Shown: piece after piece, positions 1 to 5,352 of the stretch
How positions within the stretch are numbered: the stretch's first letter is position 1
Layout of the letters: every line of letters starts with the position of its first letter
Source of the DNA: Alphaproteobacteria bacterium
GTDB lineage: Bacteria; Pseudomonadota; Alphaproteobacteria; Rickettsiales; Rickettsiaceae
Assembly (NCBI GenBank): GCA_020630305.1
Contig: JAHDBQ010000072.1
Coordinates: forward strand, 1 to 5,352
Direction: 5' to 3'
DNA length: 5,352 nucleotides
The notes under the pieces: model-generated
The model's input: the letters and a program-made list of their open reading frames with translations, nothing else
Database searches by the model: none
Told to the model about the DNA's origin: nothing
Translations under genes and position numbers: made by a program

Positions 1-1114
1 CAACCAGAAGCGCCTTGCTAATTTATATCGTTTGCGCGAAGAGTACCGAACTCATCAGTCTCATTTACGCAGCGCTAAGGCAAGACTTGCAATTGAGCTT
101 GCTGAAGAAGAGCGTAAAACCAAGTTTATAATTGAAGCAAAAAATATTTCTTACAGCTATCCAGGCAAGCAGCTACTAAAAGATTTCTCGTTTAAAGTAA
201 AGAAAGGCGAAAAGATAGGAGTGATTGGACCCAACGGGATTGGAAAATCAACCTTAATTCGTTTGCTGACTAAAGATATTGAGCCGCATGAGGGCAGAGT
301 CAAACATGGAACAAATATTGACATCACCTATTTCGATCAGCAAAGGACTGAACTCAACCCTAATCATAGTATAAAACAAACTCTGTGTCCCGGCGGAGGC
401 GACCAGATTTTTCTTCAGGATAAAACCATGCATATTGCTGGTTATTTGAAGAATTTTATGTTTGATCCTAAAATGATGCATGATAAGGTCTCGACATTAT
501 CGGGGGGCGAAGCAAACAGATTACTGCTTGCAAAGGCGCTGATTCGCCCTGGTAATTTCTTTATATTAGATGAGCCAACCAATGATCTTGATATGGATTC
601 TCTCGAGATGCTGCTTGAGATTCTGGCTGACTATAAAGGAACGCTCATAATAGTTAGTCACGACCGCGATTTCTTAGAAAGGTTAGTTACTAGAACTATT
701 ATTTTTAATCAGCAGAAAATTGTAGATCTCTATGGCGGGTATGCTGATTATTTAAAAATGAAAGATGTTTCAGATACTGCTAAAACAGGAGCAAAAAACA
801 ATAAATCAAAGAAGCAGATAGCGGCTAAAGAGAGCCCGGATTCTGCCTCAGAAAAAGCCAAAAAGCCGTCTAAGCTCAGCTACAAATATGCCAGGATGCT
901 TGAAGTATTGCCAGGAGAAATTGAATCATTAGAAGATAAAATCAAGCAAACGGAAGCAGATTTGGCGCAAGATGGATTATATAATAATAGCCCTGAGCAA
1001 TTTAAAATTCTCTCTGATAAGCTAGCCAGCTTTCAGCAATTGCTTGAAACAAAAATGGATCAATGGCTAGAAGTAGAAATAATGCAAGAAGAAATAAACG
1101 GAGGCACAAAATGA
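1..1114 (+). CDS. uup: ABC-F family ATPase Uup, 3' part (5' end outside window)
   Basis: This is the C-terminal part of an ABC-F protein, a soluble ATPase without membrane segments; the reading frame is open from base 2, so the gene starts upstream of the window. The visible part begins in the inter-domain linker (NQKRLANLYRLREE) and contains the second ATPase domain: Walker A GPNGIGKST at 227-253, signature LSGGE at 497-511, Walker B ILDEPTNDLD at about 563-592 and H-switch SHD at 656-664. The stretch ITYFDQQRTELNP and the later GYLKNFMFDPK are typical of Uup rather than EttA or YheS. A Lys/Ala-rich linker (about 770-870) leads to a C-terminal coiled coil rich in Glu, Lys and Leu (about 870-1090), matching the DNA/ribosome-binding tail of Uup. 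Known for the family: Uup acts at the ribosome or in 50S assembly, and E. coli mutants show raised precise transposon excision. The stop overlaps the start of the next gene (ATGA). The family call is confident; the exact subfamily slightly less so. Confidence 0.93.
   Translation, partial: NQKRLANLYRLREEYRTHQSHLRSAKARLAIELAEEERKTKFIIEAKNISYSYPGKQLLKDFSFKVKKGEKIGVIGPNGIGKSTLIRLLTKDIEPHEGRVKHGTNIDITYFDQQRTELNPNHSIKQTLCPGGGDQIFLQDKTMHIAGYLKNFMFDPKMMHDKVSTLSGGEANRLLLAKALIRPGNFFILDEPTNDLDMDSLEMLLEILADYKGTLIIVSHDRDFLERLVTRTIIFNQQKIVDLYGGYADYLKMKDVSDTAKTGAKNNKSKKQIAAKESPDSASEKAKKPSKLSYKYARMLEVLPGEIESLEDKIKQTEADLAQDGLYNNSPEQFKILSDKLASFQQLLETKMDQWLEVEIMQEEINGGTK
1100..1104 (+). promoter_or_regulatory. 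Ribosome binding site that decides the yhhQ start
   Basis: GGAGG lies inside the 3' end of uup, six bases before the ATG at 1111. It is the strongest Shine-Dalgarno match in the window and selects ATG 1111 over the in-frame upstream codon at 1063. The ATGA overlap with the uup stop suggests translational coupling. Confidence 0.8.
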
Positions 1115-1752
1115 GCAAGCAAAGCCTATATGCATTATTTTCGTCCGTCTTCTGCTGCGTGATTATTGCAAGTAACTTAATTTTCCAAAAATTTATTGAC
1201 CTGCAGATTTTTTCATATCATTTATATTTGTCGGTTGGTATATTATTTTACCCCATCACTTTTCTCATTTCAGATTTAGTAGTAGAGTTTTATGGCAAAA
1301 AACAGGCAAATAATATCTTGAAGATCTCTATTTTATGCAGCATGATTGTCTATGCGTTGATTTCCATTTCTGCGCATACTACAGCCGAGCCATGGTCTAA
1401 GATTGACGATAAAACCTTTAATATGGTGTTTGGCGTATATAATATTAGCGTGATCTCGTCTTTTATTGCTGGATATATCGGGCAAATATGCGATATACAA
1501 ATATTTGCTTACTTAAAGAAGCTAACCGGAGAGCGATATTTATGGCTTAGGAATATGCTAAGCACCATCTGCGGACAAATAGCTGATAGCCTGATAGTAG
1601 TAGTAAGCTTATTTGCATTTCAAATAATCGCTGATCAGCAATTTTATGATATAATAATTAGCAGTGTTATATTTAAAATCATGACTGCAATTCTAACCGT
1701 CCCAATTTTTTATGCTATTTACTTCTTGTTAAAAAGATTTTTAAGAAATTAA
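1111..1752 (+). CDS. yhhQ: Queuosine precursor transporter, YhhQ/VUT family (COG1738)
   Basis: The gene encodes a 213-residue inner-membrane protein of the YhhQ (DUF165, 'vitamin uptake-like') family. Known members import queuosine precursors (preQ0/preQ1, or queuine in some intracellular bacteria) for tRNA wobble modification; the substrate here is not determined. About six membrane segments are visible near residues 5-25, 37-57, 67-88, 108-130, 153-172 and 180-206. Family marks are the Asn in IIASNLI (residue 22), the motif YPITFLISDLVVEFYGKKQA (residues 48-67), and LWLRNMLSTICGQIADS (144-160), which fits the usual LWLRNN-ST-GQ-D block. Length is normal. ATG 1111 is chosen because the extra upstream residues in frame are Arg/Asn-rich and lie over the uup coiled-coil end, and because GGAGG sits six bases before it. 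It is probably cotranscribed and coupled with uup. The segment 1656-1711 has a diverged second copy after the ankyrin gene. Confidence 0.9.
   Translation: MSKQSLYALFSSVFCCVIIASNLIFQKFIDLQIFSYHLYLSVGILFYPITFLISDLVVEFYGKKQANNILKISILCSMIVYALISISAHTTAEPWSKIDDKTFNMVFGVYNISVISSFIAGYIGQICDIQIFAYLKKLTGERYLWLRNMLSTICGQIADSLIVVVSLFAFQIIADQQFYDIIISSVIFKIMTAILTVPIFYAIYFLLKRFLRN
1656..1711 (+). repeat. Long direct repeat, copy A (inside yhhQ 3' coding region)
   Basis: This segment encodes residues around SSVIFKIMTAILTVPIF of YhhQ. It aligns with 3181-3237 in the same orientation at about 47 of 57 columns, with one single-base gap, counted by hand. Both copies start AATTAGCAGT, share ATGACTGCA and end in a T-run. 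This copy is under coding constraint, and its inverted-repeat structure (GCAGT...ACTGC) is imperfect. Confidence 0.75.
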
Positions 1753-1783
1753 TATATTAAAATACCACCCCGATATAAAAATA

Positions 1784-1811
1784 TTGATAAAAATTAACTA
1801 TATGCTATAAT
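1784..1811 (+). promoter_or_regulatory. Sigma70-type promoter of the ankyrin-repeat gene
   Basis: TTGATA at 1784-1789 is followed after 16 bases by a perfect TATAAT at 1806-1811, which is preceded by TGC (an extended -10). Transcription would start near 1818, giving a leader of about 40 bases before ATG 1858. It lies in the only spacer before the ankyrin gene, so that gene can be transcribed independently of uup-yhhQ. In A+T-rich DNA -10 matches are common, but the combination of both boxes, spacing and extended -10 is good. Confidence 0.6.
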
Positions 1812-1857
1812 CTAGGACTAACAATTAAAGTGCAGTGTATAATTTAAGAAGAAAAAA

Positions 1858-3186
1858 ATGTCAGATTACAGTAATACTAGAGATGCCATATCTTTACTAG
1901 AATTTTATATAGAAAGAAATAACCTAACAGTTTTATATAGCAATAATAATTTTGAGCCACTTGCTTATAATCAAGATGTAGTAATATTTACAGCTAAAAA
2001 TGGAGATATATCTACAATAAACATTCTCATAGATGCTGGAGTTAGTTTAAATGCCCAAAATAATATAGGTTACAGTGCTTTAATGTGGGCGTGTATTAAA
2101 GGTAATACTGATATAGCACTAACTCTTGTTAAAGCAGGCGCTAATTTGGACCTACAAGATCAAAGTGGTTACAGTACTTTAATGTGGGCAATTGACAAAG
2201 GGCATACTGACATAGTTCCCAATCTTTTAGCCTATGGGTCTGATTTAAATCTACAGGATGAATCTGACTATAACGCTTTAATGGTGGCAATTATTCAAGG
2301 CCATGCTGATATAGCACTAACTCTTGTTAAAGCGGGCGCTAATTTGGACATGCAAAATGAAGGTGGAAGAAGCGCTTTAATGCTGGCAATTATTCATGGC
2401 CATACTGATGTAGCTATAGCTCTTATTGAAAACGGTGCTAATATAGAACTACAAGATCAAAGTGGATTCACTGCACTTGCTGCTAGTGCGGCACAGAATA
2501 ATTTAGAGATTTATAACATCTTGATTAAAAAAATAACTGATGCTGGTTTAGAAAGTATAAATATTAATAAAGCAGTTCTATGTGCTTCTTACGTGGGCGA
2601 TAAGAAAAATATTGAAGTTATGCTTGATAAGGGAGCAAAATTACATATAAATTATCGCTCTGGTAAGAATCCAATAATGTTAGCAATAGAAAATAATAAA
2701 ATGGAATTTGCAGATTATCTAGTGCAATTAATAATTAATAAATTAAAAGACTCTGCAGATGCTTTAGAAAAAGCGCAAGATACAAACAGTCTAAATAATA
2801 TTCAAATATTGAATAAAAAAGATATTTTAGAATTAATTAATTGCTATATAAATTCACCTTCAAAATATATTTCAAAAATAGAACAAGATGAAGATTTTGA
2901 TGAAAACGATATAAAAGAAGCAAAAGAACTTATTGATAAATATAATTCTTTATATGCATGTAAAATTGAAGAAAAGATTAAGAAATACGTATGCGATTAT
3001 CATGACAAAATCCAATCAGCTGGTGATAAGCAAATTGATTCGGAGCCTGAGAGTATCTATAATCCTTGGATAGAAGAAGAAAGCATTGATGTAGAATATA
3101 ACTTTACTTCTGCTGCAGATGGTTCCGAATCAAATGAAGAACATGAAATTGATCTGGCAGGAGGTGATTTTGCAGATAGTAATTAG
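1858..3186 (+). CDS. Ankyrin-repeat protein, candidate secreted effector
   Basis: A 442-residue protein with a central ankyrin array and no signal peptide or membrane segment. Five well-formed 33-residue repeats are visible: about residues 38-68 (partial consensus), 69-101, 102-134, 135-167 and 168-200. Three more degenerate ones follow at about 201-232, 233-267 and 268-298. The consensus reads G-S-ALM-A---GH-DIAL-L---GANLDLQD. The remainder (about 299-442) is not ankyrin: a Lys/Glu-rich helical stretch, then a strongly acidic tail with few hydrophobics (PESIYNPWIEEESIDVEY and DLAGGDFADSN). Such ankyrin proteins in Rickettsiales and other intracellular bacteria bind host proteins, and some are exported by type IV or type I secretion; export of this one is inference. 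It has its own promoter; the ribosome site before ATG 1858 is weak (AAGAAG, six bases away). The gene is visibly richer in A+T than uup and ftsY. The partner is unknown. Confidence 0.88.
   Translation: MSDYSNTRDAISLLEFYIERNNLTVLYSNNNFEPLAYNQDVVIFTAKNGDISTINILIDAGVSLNAQNNIGYSALMWACIKGNTDIALTLVKAGANLDLQDQSGYSTLMWAIDKGHTDIVPNLLAYGSDLNLQDESDYNALMVAIIQGHADIALTLVKAGANLDMQNEGGRSALMLAIIHGHTDVAIALIENGANIELQDQSGFTALAASAAQNNLEIYNILIKKITDAGLESININKAVLCASYVGDKKNIEVMLDKGAKLHINYRSGKNPIMLAIENNKMEFADYLVQLIINKLKDSADALEKAQDTNSLNNIQILNKKDILELINCYINSPSKYISKIEQDEDFDENDIKEAKELIDKYNSLYACKIEEKIKKYVCDYHDKIQSAGDKQIDSEPESIYNPWIEEESIDVEYNFTSAADGSESNEEHEIDLAGGDFADSN
2108..2349 (+). repeat. Recent internal duplication within the ankyrin array
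   Basis: Bases 2108-2151 and 2306-2349 are 44 bases long and differ at one position (A at 2136, G at 2334). The offset is 198 bases, exactly two 99-base ankyrin units, and both copies encode DIALTLVKAGANLD. A second exact match of 17 bases, CTACAAGATCAAAGTGG, occurs at 2152-2168 and 2449-2465, offset 297 bases or three units. Near-identity at synonymous positions points to unit duplication or gene conversion rather than old divergence. Confidence 0.8.
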
Positions 3187-3237
3187 CAGTCATTATTTTT
3201 AAAATAATGACTGCATTTATAATCGCCCTATTTTTTT
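3181..3237 (+). pseudogene. Decayed copy of the yhhQ 3' end (direct repeat, copy B)
   Basis: This stretch overlaps the last two codons of the ankyrin gene and fills most of the spacer before xth. It aligns with yhhQ bases 1656-1711 at about 82% by eye. In the frame beginning at 3183 it reads LAVIIFKIMTAFIIALFF and a stop at 3237, against SSVIFKIMTAILTVPIF in YhhQ, so the similarity is visible in protein as well as DNA. A single extra base near 3191 breaks the frame, and a stop (3180-3182) closes it upstream. It is read as a non-coding relic of a yhhQ-like tail. Chance similarity between A+T-rich sequences, or a shared palindromic element, is the alternative. Confidence 0.55.
3186..3214. terminator. 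Perfect inverted repeat between convergent genes, possible terminator
   Basis: Fourteen-base arms (GCAGTCATTATTTT and its exact complement) flank a single base; a realistic RNA hairpin has a 12-bp stem and a 5-base loop. It starts on the last base of the ankyrin stop codon. On the plus strand it is followed by ATTTATAATC, and a run of seven T comes only at 3231-3237, so it is not a textbook intrinsic terminator. On the minus strand, after xth, no T-run follows. A role ending the ankyrin transcript, or stabilising its 3' end, is plausible by position. Confidence 0.5.
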
Positions 3238-3250
3238 AACAAATCCAGTT

Positions 3251-4039
3251 TTATTGGCTGTATACCGCTATGACTGGCGCATGATCTGAGGGCTTACTCT
3301 TCTCTCTTGTTTTGTAATCAATAAAACAATCTTGCAAATACTGAAGTGCATTGCTTGTTGATAATATAGAATCTATTCTCATACCTTTATTTTGTTCGAA
3401 AGACCCGGCTCTGTAATCCCACCATGAAAACTCTTTTTTTTCTGGATATTTAGCGCGGAAATTATCAATAAATCCTGAGTTTAGTATAGTGCGTAATTTC
3501 TCCTGCTCTTTATGTGTAAAACAGGTAGAGTTTCTTAAAGCTTCAGGAGCATGAACGTCAATATCAAATGGGGCTATATTATAATCCGAGCCAATAAAAA
3601 CTTTTTCTTCAATGCTATTAATTGATTTTATATAATCAGTAAATGCATCATAAAAATTTAACTTAATATCAAATTTATCGCTACCAACTTCACCACCATT
3701 TGGGGCGTATAAAGAAATCACCCTTATATAACCAATTTCAGTATTAAAACACCCTTCTATGAATCTGGATTGCTCTGGAATTGGATTATTAGGGAAGTCG
3801 GTTTTTATTTCATCTGCTGGTATTTTCGAGAGTATTGCAACGCCATTATAAGTTTTTTGACCATGCAAATATAAATTATAAGGTAAATGAGACATCTCTA
3901 AACTTGGAAATTGCTCATTGATGCATTTTAGCTCCTGCAAACATATAATGTCAGGATCGTGCTCTTCAATTAATTCCTTTAGATGCTCTAAGCGTACTTT
4001 AACAGAATTTACATTCCAAGTGACTATTTTTAAACTCAT
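3251..4039 (-). CDS. xth: Exodeoxyribonuclease III (AP endonuclease, ExoIII/APE1 family)
   Basis: A 262-residue enzyme close to the usual family length (268 in E. coli). It cleaves DNA at abasic sites and removes 3' blocking groups, working in cytoplasmic base-excision repair with Mg2+. All family motifs are present: KIVTWNVNSVKVR with Asn11, LQELK with Glu36 (metal ligand), LYAPNG with Tyr111, GSDYNIAP with Asp152 and Asn154, WWDYRAGSF (206-214), RIDSIL with Asp223, and KPSDHAPV with Asp252-His253. The active site therefore looks intact. ATG 4039 is chosen because ExoIII proteins start just before the KI-TWN strand and AGGTG (4049-4053) lies nine bases before it; the in-frame GTG at 4051 is part of that ribosome site. 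The gene lies 97 bases downstream of ftsY on the same strand and converges with the ankyrin gene. The family is certain; which xth paralogue it is cannot be told. Confidence 0.95.
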   Translation of the reverse strand: MSLKIVTWNVNSVKVRLEHLKELIEEHDPDIICLQELKCINEQFPSLEMSHLPYNLYLHGQKTYNGVAILSKIPADEIKTDFPNNPIPEQSRFIEGCFNTEIGYIRVISLYAPNGGEVGSDKFDIKLNFYDAFTDYIKSINSIEEKVFIGSDYNIAPFDIDVHAPEALRNSTCFTHKEQEKLRTILNSGFIDNFRAKYPEKKEFSWWDYRAGSFEQNKGMRIDSILSTSNALQYLQDCFIDYKTREKSKPSDHAPVIAVYSQ

Positions 4040-4135
4040 AATATTATACACCTACTTCTAAATAGTTTTATTTATTGATAGTACAAGATAGCAGCCGCGT
4101 TATAACAACTTAAATTACTTACCCAAGCAAAGCAA

Positions 4136-5056
4136 CTAACGCTCCCCAATACCAACCAGGCTTGCGGCAAAATCTTTGCTGATAAATGGCTTTAGGTCAT
4201 CCACTGCTTCACCAATGCCAATGAAATGTACAGGCACATTAAATTTTTGTACTATGCCAACCAAAGCTCCTGCTTTAGCGGTGCCATCTAATTTGGTTAT
4301 AACCAGGCCACTAATATCTGAATGCTCTTTAAATTGCTCTACTTGCATAGTTGCATTTTGTCCGGTAGTGGCGTCGATTACCAACAAAGAATGATGCGGC
4401 GCGCTAGGGTCCGCTTTCTTTATAACCTTAATAATTTTGCTAAGCTCATCCATCAGATTCTTATGATTATGCAATCTGCCAGCAGTATCTATAAACAAAA
4501 TATCTGTGCCATTATCAAGGCACTCAGTTACCGCTTTAAATGCTACGCTTGCAGGGTCTGCCTTATGCTCTCCTTGAAAAAAATCAGCACTTGATCTTTT
4601 CGCCCATTCTTCTATTTGCTCAGTCGCTGCAGCGCGGAAAGTATCACAAGCCGCAATCGCAACCTTGTGCCCTGCATTCTTATACAGTTCGGACATTTTA
4701 CCAATAGTCGTAGTTTTGCCATTACCATTCACGCCGCAAACCAGCACTACATTCAGGCGCCCTTTTTCTATCTCAAATTGATGATCCTGTTTTTGCAGTA
4801 TTTCAGAAACCACTCCAGCCATATGCTGCTTTACTTCTTCGCTGCTAACTTCTTTATTGAACTTAGCCGCGCGCAGAGAGTCGATAATTGCAGAAGACAC
4901 ATTAGTGCCAACATCAGAGCTGATAAGCAGATCTTCTAGCTCTTCTAGGGTTTCATCATCTAGCTTCTTTTTAATCAAAACATGCTCTATACCGCTAGTA
5001 ATTTTACTAGATGTTTTACTTAAAGCTCCCTTTAATTTACTAAAAAAACCTGCCAT
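4136..5056 (-). CDS. ftsY: Signal recognition particle receptor FtsY
   Basis: A 306-residue SRP-family GTPase that docks SRP-bound ribosomes at the inner membrane for cotranslational insertion, acting with Ffh. It begins with a short amphipathic membrane-targeting segment (MAGFFSKLKGALSKTSSKI), followed directly by the helical N domain (about 22-90) and the G domain. GTPase motifs are GVNGNGKT (108-115), DTFRAAA (138-144), DTAGR (190-194) and TKLDG (254-258), followed by IGEAVDDLKPF (281-291). The long acidic A domain of E. coli FtsY is absent, as in many alphaproteobacteria. After TKLDG the sequence is TAKAGAL, where most FtsY proteins have TAKGG, a small substitution of unknown effect. ATG 5056 has AGGG five bases upstream (5062-5065) and gives the expected N-terminus. 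Nothing suggests truncation. Several long antisense frames across it are coding shadows. Confidence 0.97.
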   Translation of the reverse strand: MAGFFSKLKGALSKTSSKITSGIEHVLIKKKLDDETLEELEDLLISSDVGTNVSSAIIDSLRAAKFNKEVSSEEVKQHMAGVVSEILQKQDHQFEIEKGRLNVVLVCGVNGNGKTTTIGKMSELYKNAGHKVAIAACDTFRAAATEQIEEWAKRSSADFFQGEHKADPASVAFKAVTECLDNGTDILFIDTAGRLHNHKNLMDELSKIIKVIKKADPSAPHHSLLVIDATTGQNATMQVEQFKEHSDISGLVITKLDGTAKAGALVGIVQKFNVPVHFIGIGEAVDDLKPFISKDFAASLVGIGER

Positions 5057-5070
5057 TTCTACCCTAATTT

Positions 5071-5099
5071 ATTATAAAAGCTACACTGCTCCCGTGCAA
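5071..5099 (-). promoter_or_regulatory. Possible ftsY promoter
   Basis: On the minus strand TTGCAC (5099-5094) is followed after 17 bases by a perfect TATAAT (5076-5071). The start point would be near 5064, leaving a leader of only about eight bases that would remove part of the AGGG ribosome site, so either the promoter is weak evidence or the mRNA is nearly leaderless. The -35 box matches consensus only in TTG. The gene upstream is on the same strand 68 bases away and could supply read-through instead. Confidence 0.3.
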
Positions 5100-5124
5100 T
5101 AGGAAAATTATATCAAAACCCTAC

Positions 5125-5352
5125 TTATTTCATATTTAGTTTAGGCTCATTCTCGCGCAGCAAATGAGTGATAAGATCGTGAAAAATACTCTCTTTAATT
5201 GCCTGACTAATATTCTCTTTTTCCTTAGCCATAAGTTTTTTAGCTTCTGCCTGATTCACTGTAGCGCCTTTATAATGAAAGAACCGAACTTCATCATTAG
5301 GTTCTCCTCCTATGTAAGCAACGGTATTTTCACCCTTGCTAACTGCAAACAT
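5125..5352 (-). CDS. C-terminal end of an unidentified protein (5' end outside window)
   Basis: The last 75 or so residues of a protein that runs off the right edge; the Met at the edge (5350-5352) cannot be shown to be the start, and an internal position is likely. I do not recognise the family. The visible part has a beta-like stretch (ENTVAYIGGEPNDEVRFFHYKG), then a Lys/Glu/Ala-rich segment that should form a long helix (about NQAEAKKLMAKEKENISQAI to LITHLLREN) and a short polar tail ending NMK. A helical tail after a short strand resembles the ends of some periplasmic chaperone or peptidyl-prolyl isomerase-like proteins, but this is only an impression. It is on the same strand as ftsY, 68 bases before it, so the two may be cotranscribed. 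No Cys, signal or membrane segment is visible in this part. Confidence 0.6.
   Translation of the reverse strand: MFAVSKGENTVAYIGGEPNDEVRFFHYKGATVNQAEAKKLMAKEKENISQAIKESIFHDLITHLLRENEPKLNMK

Noticed and set aside
254..481. Minus-strand open frame inside uup
   Set aside because: It lies opposite the conserved Walker A to signature region of uup and has no recognisable motif.
1063..1110. Upstream in-frame start giving yhhQ 16 extra residues
   Set aside because: The extra residues are Arg/Asn-rich, overlap the uup coiled-coil end, and the codon lacks a ribosome site comparable to GGAGG before ATG 1111.
1838..1843. Second TATAAT before the ankyrin gene
   Set aside because: Transcription would begin about eight bases before the ATG, and no -35 box sits at the right distance; the upstream promoter at 1784-1811 is better.
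1990..2480. Regular 99-base periodicity as a CRISPR-like or tandem DNA array
   Set aside because: The period is exactly 33 codons in frame and encodes ankyrin units; there are no separate repeat and spacer parts.
4040..4051. GTG at 4051 as the xth start
   Set aside because: It lies within the AGGTG ribosome site, and ExoIII proteins normally begin just before KI-TWN, which fits ATG 4039.
4040..4135. Promoter or RNA gene in the ftsY-xth spacer
   Set aside because: TTGTAC and ATTTAG-like boxes exist on the minus strand, but the match is poor, and no stable fold or tRNA-like structure is visible.
4176..5102. Several plus-strand open frames across ftsY
   Set aside because: They are antisense to a full, well-conserved ftsY, have Cys/Ser-rich shadow composition, and show no family motif.

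Overview
The window reads as ordinary chromosome from a low-GC alphaproteobacterium, most likely a Rickettsiales-type intracellular bacterium. The hints are A+T-rich DNA (most extreme in the ankyrin gene and the spacers), a short FtsY lacking the acidic N-terminal domain, an ABC-F protein of Uup type, a YhhQ-type queuosine-precursor transporter, and a stand-alone ankyrin-repeat protein among housekeeping genes. This placement is inference from family content; no rRNA or other marker is present.

Layout: positions 1-1752 (+ strand) hold the 3' part of uup, overlapped by ATGA with yhhQ, so these two form a translationally coupled pair. A 105-bp spacer carries a good sigma70-type promoter for an ankyrin-repeat gene (1858-3186, +). 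A perfect inverted repeat starts on the last base of that gene's stop codon. From about 3251 to the end everything is on the minus strand: exodeoxyribonuclease III (xth), then ftsY upstream of it, then the C-terminal end of an unidentified protein that runs off the window. The ankyrin gene and xth converge.

The genes do not form one pathway. Uup (ribosome-associated ATPase), the transporter (tRNA queuosine salvage), ExoIII (base-excision repair) and FtsY (SRP receptor) are housekeeping functions; the ankyrin protein is the accessory element and a candidate host-interaction protein.

The most interesting observation is that about 57 bases just after the ankyrin coding region (3181-3237) align at roughly 82% by hand with the 3' coding part of yhhQ (1656-1711). 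One frame of it reads FKIMTA followed by hydrophobic residues and a stop, as in YhhQ. The ankyrin gene is therefore bracketed by an intact yhhQ and what looks like a decayed yhhQ tail, which records a duplication, insertion or recombination event at this locus. No CRISPR array, tRNA, rRNA or insertion sequence was seen, and I found no clear evidence of a wholly new system.
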